Positions 22,945 through 31,132 of a stretch of DNA of 33,523 bases are shown here, one piece after another. The notes beneath the pieces are model-generated. The model searched no databases and was not told the origin of the DNA. It saw only the letters and a list, made by a program, of their open reading frames with translations. The translations under genes were made by a program, and so were the position numbers. Position 1 is the first letter of the stretch; each line of letters opens with the position of its first letter. Origin of the DNA: Rhizobium mayense (GTDB lineage: Bacteria; Pseudomonadota; Alphaproteobacteria; Rhizobiales; Rhizobiaceae); NCBI RefSeq assembly GCF_030272705.1, contig NZ_JARFYM010000047.1:1-33523 (forward strand), in the 5' to 3' direction.

Positions 22945-23019
22945 GAACAGCTATACATCTGTTGGGGGGAGGCTCTCGGTGCCGGTGGGGCCTGCATTAG
23001 AACGGCCGTATAGCTGTTC
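22945..23019. repeat. 12-bp perfect inverted repeat upstream of the AhpD-like gene
   Basis: GAACAGCTATAC (22945-22956) and GTATAGCTGTTC (23008-23019) are perfect inverted copies 51 bases apart. The site lies in the 218-base gap between the AhpD-like gene (minus) and a catalase remnant (plus). It could be a pair of binding sites for a regulator of both, for example a LysR- or TetR-type protein, or a leader hairpin. AGCTAT arms at a fixed spacing argue against chance. Confidence 0.55.
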
Positions 23020-23069
23020 CGACATTGTTTGAGGTGGCCTACTGGGTCGATCAAACACGAGGCCGCAGC

Positions 23070-23192
23070 ATGACCAGAGACAAACCGACGACAGCCGCCG
23101 GCGCGCCGGTGCCGGACAACTTCAACATGGAAACGGTAGGGCTCAGGGAACCTGGGCTCTGACTCATCGAAAAGCTGAGCGCTGATCGAGAT
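23070..23192 (+). pseudogene. Catalase N-terminal remnant
   Basis: The frame begins MTRDKPTTAAGAPVPDN, very like the start of monofunctional catalases (TTxxAGAPVxDNxNSLTAGPRGP). It reaches a TGA after 30 codons. The same frame then continues LIEKLSADRD, matching the next catalase segment (WLIEKLAHFDRE). The intervening residues are partly deleted and everything after is gone, including the heme-binding core. It faces the AhpD-like gene across the inverted repeat at 22945-23019, so a catalase may once have shared that control region. Confidence 0.7.
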
Positions 23193-23501
23193 TGCCGCCG
23201 GAGCCAGGATGGGTGCCTCGGCGGATGCGAAATCGCGTCATGTCGAAAAGTGCCGCCCCGCCGATCCTGACTCGGCGAGCGATTGGTATACGCGCAAGGT
23301 AAGTCCGATCAGCCGATAGCTGACCGGTCGGTTGAGATCGTCGAGCGCCAGCCACTCTATCGGCAGGCAGCCGCGGGCGCTTCGGCGATCTCAATCACCG
23401 ATTCTGTCGCGTCTGATTTCCAACGGCTTCCCCTGAGCCAGTCGATCAGCAGTACATCCCGAGCGTGAGAAGATCTCTTGTTCGCGAGACGTCTGCAGTC
23501 A
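23193..23501. other. Gene-free stretch between catalase remnant and ABC operon end
   Basis: No coding sequence with recognisable domain or ribosome site was found. A word GCGGATGCGAAATC at about 23222 also occurs at about 22893, in the region upstream of the AhpD-like gene. The stretch is probably degraded sequence after the catalase remnant plus the 3' flank of the ABC operon. No clear terminator was seen. Confidence 0.4.
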
Positions 23502-24383
23502 TCATCGCGAACGGGGATCGAGCGCGTCGCGCAGGCCGTCGCCGAGCAGGTTGAAGGACAACACCGTCGCGAAAATCGCCAGGCCGGGCCAAAGGGCCAT
23601 CCAGGGTGCATTGCCGAGGAAGCGCTGTGCGGAGTTCAGCATCGATCCCCAGGACGGCGCGGGGGGCTGCAGGCCAAGGCCGAGGAACGACATGCTGGCT
23701 TCCGCGATGATCGCAGAGGCGATGGTCAGCGTTGCCTGGACCATGAGCTGCGGCAGGATGTTCGGCAGGATATGCCGGACCGCGATGCGCCATTGCGGAT
23801 TGCCGACCGCGCTCGCCGCCTCGACATATTCCTCTGCCTTGATGGAAAGCACTTGGCCGCGCGTCAGGCGGATGAAGAGCGGCGTGGCGGTAATGCCGAT
23901 TGCCAGCATCGCGTTGGTGAGGCTCGGACCGAGAAAGGCGGCGAAGGCGATAGCGAGGATAAGGAAGGGGCAAGCGAGCATCGCATCGGTAAAGCGGCTG
24001 ATGAAGCCGTCGATGATGCCGCCGAGGAAGCCGGCGGCGAGCCCGAGCGGCACGCCGATCGCCATGGCGATTCCGACCGATGTCAAGCCTGCGAGCAGTG
24101 AAGCGCGTGTGCCCCAGACGATGCGGGAGAGAATGTCGCGACCCGCCTCGTCCGTCCCCATCCAATGCAGCGCCGATGGCGCCTTGCGCACGGCGCTCCA
24201 GCTTTGTGCCGCCGGGTCATAGGGGGCAAGAAGGGGCGCAAAAACCGCGACGAGCACCATGAACAGCACGACGACGAGGCCGATAAGCGCGCTTCGCCGC
24301 CTGGCAAGCCGCCGCCACAGGCGGCTCTGGAAGAAGCGCGTCACCGAATTGGTCGAGGCCTTGGGTTCCGTAATCGTCAGCAT
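23502..24383 (-). CDS. Peptide ABC transporter permease (DppC/GsiD-like)
   Basis: The 293-residue protein is a BPD-type inner-membrane permease of peptide importers. It begins with a cytoplasmic tail and first helix (RRSALIGLVVVLFMVLVAVF, about 30-49), then the OppC-type segment HWMGTDEAGRDILSRIVWG and GTRASLLAGL. The family coupling region EYVEAASAVGNPQWRIAVRH lies near residue 185, followed by ILPNILP, with about six membrane segments in all. GASMSFLGLG-type wording occurs as EASMSFLGLGLQPPAPSWG. It forms the channel with the adjacent DppB-like subunit. Its start at 24383 follows that gene's stop by one base. It is the last gene of the ggt-ABC operon. Confidence 0.9.
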   Translation of the reverse strand: MLTITEPKASTNSVTRFFQSRLWRRLARRRSALIGLVVVLFMVLVAVFAPLLAPYDPAAQSWSAVRKAPSALHWMGTDEAGRDILSRIVWGTRASLLAGLTSVGIAMAIGVPLGLAAGFLGGIIDGFISRFTDAMLACPFLILAIAFAAFLGPSLTNAMLAIGITATPLFIRLTRGQVLSIKAEEYVEAASAVGNPQWRIAVRHILPNILPQLMVQATLTIASAIIAEASMSFLGLGLQPPAPSWGSMLNSAQRFLGNAPWMALWPGLAIFATVLSFNLLGDGLRDALDPRSR

Positions 24384-24384
24384 G

Positions 24385-25326
24385 TCAGCCTCTCAATCGG
24401 GGGTTGACGAGAATATATCCTATATCCGCCAGCAGATTGAGGATGATGTAGAAGAGCGACGTGACGAGAACGACGCCCTGTACGACCGGATAGTCGCGCG
24501 TGAAGACCGCATCGACGATCAGCTTGCCGAAACCCGGAATCGTGAAGATCTGCTCGGTCAGGACCGCGCCGGATAGCAGCGCGCCGAATTCTAGCGCGCC
24601 GAGCGTGATGATCGGCGTCAGCGCATTGCGCATCGCATGCTTGAAGACGACCACCCACTCGCTCAGGCCTTTTGCCCGTGCGGTGCGCACGTAATCGCTC
24701 TCGAGCGCCTGCAGCATCGCGCCGCGGGTATGGCGCATGATGACGCCGGCGATCGCCATGCCGAGGACGAAGGCGGGCATGATCGTCGTCGCGAGGCTCA
24801 TGCGCCAGTTCTCCCAGGGGCTGACGAAGCCGGATGCCGGAAGCCAGCCGAGATGCACCGAAAAGAAGAGGATAAGCATGATGCCGAGCCAGAAGTTCGG
24901 CACCGAAATGCCGGCGAGCGACACGACGTTCGTCGCATAGTCGATTGCGGTATTCTGCTTCAACGCGGAGATGACGCCGCCGGTGATGCCAAGCACGAGC
25001 GCTACGATAATGCCCATGACCGCGAGCTGCAGCGTCACCGGCAGCTTCAGCAGAATGAGGTCGAGGACGGGAAGGTTGTGGCGCATGGATTCGCCGAGGT
25101 CGCCCGACACGACGCCCTTCACCCAAAAGAGATACTGGATGATGATGGGCTGATCGAGGTGATACTGGGCGCGGATGGCCGCGAGCGTCGCCTCGTCCGG
25201 ATTGTCGCCGGCCAGGATCAACGCCGGATCGCCGGGCAAGAGATGCTGCAGCGAAAAGATGATCATCGACAGCAGGATGATGGTCGGGATGAGCTGCAGC
25301 AGACGGCGCAAGAGAAGCGATGACAT
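24385..25326 (-). CDS. Peptide ABC transporter permease (DppB/GsiC-like)
   Basis: The 313-residue protein is the other channel-forming permease. It has the OppB/DppB N-terminus (LLLRRLLQLIPTIILLSMII) and LPGDPALILAGDNPDEATLA in the first periplasmic loop. YHLDQPIIIQYLFWVKGVVS and the cytoplasmic coupling motif DYVRTARAKGLSEWVVVFKH (about 200-220) follow, and the C-terminus is GFGKLIVDAVFTRDYPVVQG. About six helices are visible. The start at 25326 follows the DppF-like stop by three bases. Gene order and spacing show a single transcript with the neighbouring ATPases. Confidence 0.9.
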   Translation of the reverse strand: MSSLLLRRLLQLIPTIILLSMIIFSLQHLLPGDPALILAGDNPDEATLAAIRAQYHLDQPIIIQYLFWVKGVVSGDLGESMRHNLPVLDLILLKLPVTLQLAVMGIIVALVLGITGGVISALKQNTAIDYATNVVSLAGISVPNFWLGIMLILFFSVHLGWLPASGFVSPWENWRMSLATTIMPAFVLGMAIAGVIMRHTRGAMLQALESDYVRTARAKGLSEWVVVFKHAMRNALTPIITLGALEFGALLSGAVLTEQIFTIPGFGKLIVDAVFTRDYPVVQGVVLVTSLFYIILNLLADIGYILVNPRLRG

Positions 25327-25329
25327 GGT

Positions 25330-26451
25330 TCAATCTCCTGCCGCGGGCTGGGCCGGCCGAACGGCCATGGCCTCAAAGGCTGCAAACAGCTTTTCGAGCT
25401 TTGGATTTCTGGGTTCGAGGACAGCGCCCGTCGCGTCGTCTACCGGCAGTTCGTTCCAGAAGGCGCAGGCGTTGGCGTGACCGTTCGCTTCCACTTGCAA
25501 CGTCATGCTGACGGACTGGCATTCCGGTCGGGCATGGGGGCAGCGCGTGTGCAGCCTACAGCCCGGCGGCGGGGACAGCGGGCTCGGCAGGTCGCCGTGG
25601 AGCTGTGCCGCACGCGAGCGCTGGTGACTGGGGGGGGCGGCCACCGGAATTGCCGCAAGCAGGGCGCGCGTATAAGGGTGGCGGGGCGCATCGAATATCA
25701 CGTCCGATGCACCGATCTCGACCACCCTGCCGAGGTACATGACCGCGACGCGATCCGAGATATGCTTCACCACGCCGAGATCGTGGGAGATGAAAACGAA
25801 AGCGAGCCCGAGCCGCTTCTGCAGGTCTTTCAGGAGATTGAGGATCTGTGCCTGGATCGAGACGTCGAGTGCGGAAACCGCTTCGTCGCAGATGATGACT
25901 TTCGGTTCGGAAGCCAACGCGCGCGCGATCACGACGCGCTGGCGCTGGCCGCCCGAGAATTCGTGGGGATAACGGTTCGCCTGTTCGGGGCGAAGGCCGA
26001 CCATCTCCAGAAGTTCCGCGACCCGCTTGGCGCGTTGGGCCGCTGGCACGACGTTGTGCAGCATGAGTGGTTCGGCGATCGTCTGCGCGATCGTCATTCG
26101 CGGGTTGAGCGAGGCATAGGGATCCTGGAAGATCAGCTGGATATGCCGGCGCTGTCGGCGCATCGCCGCGCTGCTGATATTGGTGACGTTCTCTCCGTCG
26201 ATCAGCACTTCGCCGGCAGTCGGCCGGATGAGCCGCATCAGAAGCCGCCCGAGGGTCGATTTACCGCAGCCGGATTCCCCGACGATTGCCAGCGTTTCGC
26301 CCGGCATGAGGGAAAACGTGACGTCGTCGACGGCGCCCACATGGGCCAGCGGACGGCCGAGGATGCTGCGCTTGATGATGAAATTCTTGCCGAGCCCGCG
26401 CACTTCGATGATCGGCTTCTGGGCTGACGAGGAGGAAGAGGGTTGGGTCAT
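25330..26451 (-). CDS. Peptide ABC transporter ATP-binding protein (DppF-like)
   Basis: The 373-residue ATPase has Walker A GESGCGKST, the signature FSGGQRQRV, Walker B VIICDEAVSALD and the switch His in FISHDLGVV. The C-terminal oligopeptide/dipeptide transporter extension contains GCRLHTRCPHARPECQ, with the Cys pattern that binds an iron-sulfur cluster in DppD/F-type subunits. Its ATG overlaps the stop of the DppD-like gene as ATGA. The longer open frame upstream is a shadow of that gene. It pairs with the DppD-like ATPase to drive import. Confidence 0.9.
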   Translation of the reverse strand: MTQPSSSSSAQKPIIEVRGLGKNFIIKRSILGRPLAHVGAVDDVTFSLMPGETLAIVGESGCGKSTLGRLLMRLIRPTAGEVLIDGENVTNISSAAMRRQRRHIQLIFQDPYASLNPRMTIAQTIAEPLMLHNVVPAAQRAKRVAELLEMVGLRPEQANRYPHEFSGGQRQRVVIARALASEPKVIICDEAVSALDVSIQAQILNLLKDLQKRLGLAFVFISHDLGVVKHISDRVAVMYLGRVVEIGASDVIFDAPRHPYTRALLAAIPVAAPPSHQRSRAAQLHGDLPSPLSPPPGCRLHTRCPHARPECQSVSMTLQVEANGHANACAFWNELPVDDATGAVLEPRNPKLEKLFAAFEAMAVRPAQPAAGD

Positions 26452-27488
26452 GGAACGAGATCCTCCATGGGCGCACGCCAACAGCGGCTGAAATGGCCTG
26501 CCGAAATTTCCATGAGCAGCGGCATTTCGGCGCATTTTTCGACGCGGAACGGGCAACGCGCCTGGAACCGGCAGCCCGAAGGCGGATTGGCCATGTCGGG
26601 GACGGTGCCGGTAATCGCCACAAGCCGTTCGCGCCGTTCGTCGAGGCGCGGCAGCGAGCCGAGTAGGCCGACCGTATAGGGATGCTGCGGGAAGGTGAAA
26701 AGCTGCTCGACCGAACATTGCTCCACCACCTGCCCGGCATACATGACGATGACGTCGTCGCAGGATTCGGCGACCACGCCCAGATCGTGGGTGATGAGGA
26801 TAATCGCCGTTCCGGTCTTCTCCTGCAGCTCGCGCATCAGCTCGAGCACCTGCGCCTGGATGGTCACATCCAGCGCGGTCGTCGGCTCGTCTGCAATCAA
26901 AAGCTCCGGGTCGCAGGCAAGCGCCATGGCGATCATCACGCGTTGGCGCATGCCGCCGGACAGATTGTGCGGATATTGGTGGTAGCGGGTCTCGGGCGAA
27001 GGGATGCGCACCAGCTTCAGCATGGCGATCGCCCGCTCCGTCGCCTCCTTCTTGGAGATCCGGCGATGGCGAAGGATGACTTCGTTGATCTGCTCGCCGA
27101 TTGTGTAGGAGGGATTGAGCGACGTCATCGGCTCCTGGAAGATCATCGCCAGCCGATTGCCCCTGAGGCGGCGCATGGCGCTTTTCGTCTGGTCCAGAAG
27201 CTGTTGGCCGTCGAAATCGACGCTGCCGGAAATGCGTGCGGAATGTTCGGGCAGCAGCCGCATCACGGCAAGCGACGTCACGCTCTTGCCGCTGCCGGAC
27301 TCTCCGACGATGGCCAGGGTGCGCCCCTTCTTGACGGAAAAACTCACGCCGTCGACGGCCGTGACGGTTCTGGTGTCTGCCTGGAAGACGACACGCAGGT
27401 CCGAGATGTCCAGAATGGACGTGGAGTCTTCGTCAGCCCGAGGAGATCGGGCTGACGGGTTGTGATCCATGGGTTGGGACGTGCTCAT
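26448..27488 (-). CDS. Peptide ABC transporter ATP-binding protein (DppD-like)
   Basis: The 346-residue ATPase has Walker A GESGSGKSVT, the signature LSGGMRQRV, Walker B LLIADEPTTALD and the switch His in LITHDLGVVAE. The C-terminal extension includes GCRFQARCPFRVEKC with the four-Cys type pattern. An N-terminal tail of about 25 residues is rich in Ser and Asp. It starts 17 bases after the binding-protein stop. Together with the DppF-like subunit it forms the heteromeric ATPase pair usual in dipeptide and glutathione (Gsi) importers. Confidence 0.9.
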   Translation of the reverse strand: MSTSQPMDHNPSARSPRADEDSTSILDISDLRVVFQADTRTVTAVDGVSFSVKKGRTLAIVGESGSGKSVTSLAVMRLLPEHSARISGSVDFDGQQLLDQTKSAMRRLRGNRLAMIFQEPMTSLNPSYTIGEQINEVILRHRRISKKEATERAIAMLKLVRIPSPETRYHQYPHNLSGGMRQRVMIAMALACDPELLIADEPTTALDVTIQAQVLELMRELQEKTGTAIILITHDLGVVAESCDDVIVMYAGQVVEQCSVEQLFTFPQHPYTVGLLGSLPRLDERRERLVAITGTVPDMANPPSGCRFQARCPFRVEKCAEMPLLMEISAGHFSRCWRAPMEDLVP

Positions 27489-27505
27489 CGAAACCAGGCG
27501 CAGAC

Positions 27506-29026
27506 TTAGTTCTTGCGGCTGACGCCAGCGAGGCGGATGATGCCGTCCGGATTGGGCTTGAAGCCGACGATGTTGGCGTTATGCGCGAAGATCCACTGTG
27601 AGTGATACATGTAGACGATAGGCAGGTCCTTGAGCAGGATAGCGATTGCCTTGTTGTATTCCTTCTTGCGGGCTTCGACGTCGCCGAGGCCACGGGCCTT
27701 GGTCAGGATCGCGTCGAGATCCTTGTTGCAATAATGCGCGTCGTTTCCGGCTGCGCCGCAGGCCAGCATCGGCGTGATGTTGAGATCGGGGTCGACGCGG
27801 CCGCTCCAGCCGACGAGATGGGACTGGAATTTGCCCTGGCGGGCGACATCGAGCAGCGTCATTAGCTCGGTCGGCTTGATGGTGACGTTGATGCCGATTT
27901 CCTGAACCATAGCCTGGACGAGCTGGGCCACCTGCTGGCGCTCCGCATCCGTCGGAACAAGCAGTTCCAGATTGACGGACTTCACGCCGGCTTCTTCCAT
28001 CTTCTTCTTGGCCGCGTCCAGATCACGGGCCGGAACCGGGTAGTCCTTGTCGAAATAGGGGCTGGTCGGCGGGAAGGGCTGGTTGCCGGTGCTGGCCTGG
28101 CCGTTGAAAACGACGTTGTTGATGGCATCGCGGTCGATCGCGAGGCTGACAGCTTCACGAATGGCCGCCTTCTTGCCGGCATCGAGATTGGCACCTTCGC
28201 CGGTAATATCGAAGGTGATGCCGTAGTAGCCGAGGCCAACGACGGGGGCGACAGCAAGCGAGGGTTCGGCTTTGACGGCGTCGACATCGGTCGCGGCAAG
28301 GCGCTCGATCAGGTCGAGCTGACCGGAGCGCAGGTTGAGCAGGCGAACGTTGGAGTCCGGCATGCCGCGATAGACGAGCTTGTCGAAATGATACTGGTCC
28401 GCATTATAATATTGCGGGAACTTCTCGAGAGTAATGTGGTCCTGCGGGACGCGTTCCACGAACTTGTACGGGCCGGAGCACACCGGCGCATTGGTGAATT
28501 TCTCGCCGAGCGCTTCGCCGGCCTTCGGGCTGATGATCATGCCGGCGCGGTCGCTGAGCGCGGCCAGCAGCGGAACGGACGGCTCCTTGAGGTTGATGCG
28601 GACGGTGTAGTCGTCCACGACGTCGACGCTACTGATGGCGCTGATTTCCGGCTTGCGGCGGGAGATCTTGAGATTGAGGTCGCGATCGAGGTTATATTTG
28701 ATCGCGGCTGCATCCACCTTGGTGCCGTCGTGGAAGAGTGCGTCCTTGCGCAGCTTGAGCGTCAGCACGGTGCTGTCGGCATTCCATTCCCAGCTCGTCG
28801 CAAGCATCGGAATGATCTGGCCGTTATCGTCGACATCGACGATTTTGTCGCACAGCGACTGCAGGACGTGGCGGCCGACGAAGCTCCAGTTGGAGGCCGG
28901 ATCGAGCGTATCAGGATCGTCCTGCAGGCCGATGTTCAGAACGGATTCTGCGGCAGCAGGCACGGTAGTCGCCACAAGGCCACTCAAAGCTAAGCCGGCT
29001 GCGAATGCGAGATATAGTGGTTTCAT
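27506..29026 (-). CDS. Periplasmic peptide-binding protein (SBP family 5)
   Basis: The 506-residue protein has a clear signal peptide (MKPLYLAFAAGLALSGLVAT, cleavage likely after AAA near residue 26). The family-5 fold follows: LNIGLQDDPDTLDPASNWSF, FHDGTKVDAAAIKYNLDRDL, SGPYKFVERVPQDHITLEKF and a C-terminal YNKAIAILLKDLPIVYMYHS. It delivers substrate to the four-component importer encoded next. Beside a gamma-glutamyltransferase, glutathione or gamma-glutamyl peptides are a plausible ligand, by inference; other di- and oligopeptides are possible. The ATG at 29026 has GAGGGAAG upstream and gives the signal peptide; the longer frame does not. Confidence 0.9.
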   Translation of the reverse strand: MKPLYLAFAAGLALSGLVATTVPAAAESVLNIGLQDDPDTLDPASNWSFVGRHVLQSLCDKIVDVDDNGQIIPMLATSWEWNADSTVLTLKLRKDALFHDGTKVDAAAIKYNLDRDLNLKISRRKPEISAISSVDVVDDYTVRINLKEPSVPLLAALSDRAGMIISPKAGEALGEKFTNAPVCSGPYKFVERVPQDHITLEKFPQYYNADQYHFDKLVYRGMPDSNVRLLNLRSGQLDLIERLAATDVDAVKAEPSLAVAPVVGLGYYGITFDITGEGANLDAGKKAAIREAVSLAIDRDAINNVVFNGQASTGNQPFPPTSPYFDKDYPVPARDLDAAKKKMEEAGVKSVNLELLVPTDAERQQVAQLVQAMVQEIGINVTIKPTELMTLLDVARQGKFQSHLVGWSGRVDPDLNITPMLACGAAGNDAHYCNKDLDAILTKARGLGDVEARKKEYNKAIAILLKDLPIVYMYHSQWIFAHNANIVGFKPNPDGIIRLAGVSRKN

Positions 29027-29063
29027 TAAACTTCCCTCTTTGTTCTTGATTGATGTGCCCCGA

Positions 29064-30896
29064 TCAGCGGGCAACGGCATAGCCCTGCACGCCGCGCGGA
29101 TTGGCGCCGGCCTTGACCAGTTGGGTCTCGCCGTCCATTTCCCGCGCGACTGCCGCAAGCCGCCCTTCCGACCAGGCGTCGCCGATGGTGATCTTGTGTC
29201 CGCGGGCGGCCAGCTCTTCCTGGGTCGCCGTCGAGAAGCGCGACTCCAGCGTGAGCGCCCCGAAACTGATCTCGCGCGGCCAGAATGAGCTCGGCAGATG
29301 GTCGGTGTGGAAGGACGGCGCGTCGATCGCTTCCTGCAAATTCATTCCTCTGTGAATGTGGCGCAGCAGCATGATGAGCTGCCATTGATCCTGCTGATCA
29401 CCCCCTGGCGTGCCGAAGGCCATGTAGGGGCGTCGGTCGCGGAAGACGGTCGACGGCGTAAGCGTCGTGCGCGGCCGAGTCGACGGCTTCAAGGTGGAAT
29501 TCAGGCCTTCTTCCAGCCAGAACATCTGTCCGCGGGTGGTGAGGCTGAAACCAAGGCCCGGAATGACGGGGCTTGACTGGAACCAGCCGCCGGAGGGTGT
29601 TGCCGATACCATGTTGCCCCAGCGGTCGACGGCGCTGACCTGCACGGTGTCGCCGCGCTGCGCACCTTCGCGCGTGAGGGCGGGTTCGCCTTCCTTGTCG
29701 TTCGGCAGCTTTTGTTCGCGTGCGACCGTTGGCTCGCCGCCGCCCAGGCCTGGCTGCGGAATGCTGCCAACGGTGCGCAGGGGCGGCAGGCGCGGAGTGC
29801 GGCCGCCCGGCGAGCCGGGGCGCACGTCCATCGATGCGGTGCCGCCGATCAAGGCGCGGCGTCCGTCGGCATAATGCGAAGAAAGCAATGTTTCGAGCGG
29901 AACGTCGGGGCTGTCGCCGTACCAGGCTTCGCGGTCAGCCATAGCGAGTTTGGCGGTTTCGACGACAAGATGCACGAAGTCAGCGCTCATCGGATCGAGA
30001 TCGGCGATGTCCGTGCCCTTCAGGATCTGCAGCATCTGCAGAAGGACCGGGCCTTGCGACCAGGCGCCGCATTTGAAGACCTCGAAGTCGCCATAGGCGA
30101 CGGAAACCGGAGTCTCGATCTGCGGCTTGTAATCGGCCATGTCCTGGGCGGTGATGAGGCCCTTGTGCCGACGGCCCGAAACGTCCCAAACCTCTTCGGT
30201 CGCGCAATAATCATCGATGCGCTCGGCGACGGGACCGCGGTACCAGAAGTCGAGTGCGACCTCGATGCGCGCTTCGCGTCCCTTAGCCGATTTCGTCTGG
30301 TCGAGGATCTGCTGATAGAGCGCCGCGACATGTGGGTTGCGAAAGAGCTTGCCGGATTGCGGCGCCTGGCCGCCCGGCAGGTAGAGTTCGGCGGAGCTCG
30401 GCCAATGTGTTTCGAAGAGCTCGCGCATCGAGGCAATAGTATTGGCGATGCGCGGCACCAGCGGATGGCCATTCTTTGCATAATAGATTGCAGGAGCCAG
30501 CACGTCTTCGAGGTCGGCGGTGCCATAATCGCGCAAGAGTGTCAACCATGCGCCGAAGGCGCCGGGGATGCAGGCCGCGAGCAGGCCGGTGCCCGGAATG
30601 ATGTCGAGGCCGAGATCCCTGAAGTACTGAACCGTGGCCTTGGCGGGAGAAGGGCCCTGACTGGAAATCACCGTCGGCTTGTCGGCGCCAGCCGGCGTGA
30701 CGATGATCGGAACCTCGCCGCCGGGGCCGTTCAGATGCGGCTCGACGACCTGCAGCACGAAGCCGGCCGCGACGGCCGCATCAAAGGCAGTGTGACCCTT
30801 TTCGAGGATCGACATGCCGACGGTCGACGCCAGCCAGTGTGTGGATGAAACCGCACCGAATGTGCCCCTGAGCTCCGGACGCGTCGTAAAAGTCAT
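29064..30896 (-). CDS. Gamma-glutamyltransferase-family protein, without signal peptide
   Basis: The 610-residue protein is a gamma-glutamyltranspeptidase/hydrolase precursor that should cleave itself into two subunits. The large-subunit region has FDAAVAAGFVLQVVEPHLNG plus PGGE and the GAFGAWLTLLRDYGTADLED helix. The autoprocessing/nucleophile Thr appears as RGDTVQVSAVDRWGNMVSAT, and the small subunit has RPRTTLTPSTVFRDRRPYMA plus FGTPGGDQQDQWQ. No signal peptide precedes the fold, so it is expected to act in the cytoplasm, unlike E. coli Ggt. A proline/glycine-rich insert (about 375-415) sits before the nucleophile. It heads the operon; SBP and importer genes follow, so imported gamma-glutamyl compounds are likely cleaved inside. 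Confidence 0.88.
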   Translation of the reverse strand: MTFTTRPELRGTFGAVSSTHWLASTVGMSILEKGHTAFDAAVAAGFVLQVVEPHLNGPGGEVPIIVTPAGADKPTVISSQGPSPAKATVQYFRDLGLDIIPGTGLLAACIPGAFGAWLTLLRDYGTADLEDVLAPAIYYAKNGHPLVPRIANTIASMRELFETHWPSSAELYLPGGQAPQSGKLFRNPHVAALYQQILDQTKSAKGREARIEVALDFWYRGPVAERIDDYCATEEVWDVSGRRHKGLITAQDMADYKPQIETPVSVAYGDFEVFKCGAWSQGPVLLQMLQILKGTDIADLDPMSADFVHLVVETAKLAMADREAWYGDSPDVPLETLLSSHYADGRRALIGGTASMDVRPGSPGGRTPRLPPLRTVGSIPQPGLGGGEPTVAREQKLPNDKEGEPALTREGAQRGDTVQVSAVDRWGNMVSATPSGGWFQSSPVIPGLGFSLTTRGQMFWLEEGLNSTLKPSTRPRTTLTPSTVFRDRRPYMAFGTPGGDQQDQWQLIMLLRHIHRGMNLQEAIDAPSFHTDHLPSSFWPREISFGALTLESRFSTATQEELAARGHKITIGDAWSEGRLAAVAREMDGETQLVKAGANPRGVQGYAVAR

Positions 30897-30945
30897 TTCG
30901 ATTCCTCACTCCCTATCGGCCTATGGCCGACCCGAAAGATATTCC

Positions 30946-31056
30946 ATTGTCCACAATATCAGCCAGTATCGGCCGAATTATATACGCGGCTTGATCACAT
31001 CAAGCCCAAAATAATCTGCAGGTATCAATTCTGTGGACATATTGTATATTTGATAC
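30946..31056. promoter_or_regulatory. Divergent ggt/gntR control region with candidate operators
   Basis: The AT-rich gap between ggt (minus) and gntR (plus) contains three inverted repeats: ATTGT-CC-ACAAT at 30946-30957 (perfect), GTAT/ATAC with a five-base spacer at 31044-31056, and GTATCAA (31022-31028) / TTGATAC (31050-31056). TTGT/ACAA and GTAT/ATAC arms fit GntR-family operators. The GntR regulator at 31133 is the obvious candidate ligand. Their action is inferred. Confidence 0.5.
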
Positions 31057-31132
31057 GCCCGTGGCAAGCAGATTGTGTAAAATTATGGGCACTTGCATAA
31101 TCGGCAAAAGCTGACGCAGGGGAGTCAGCGGC

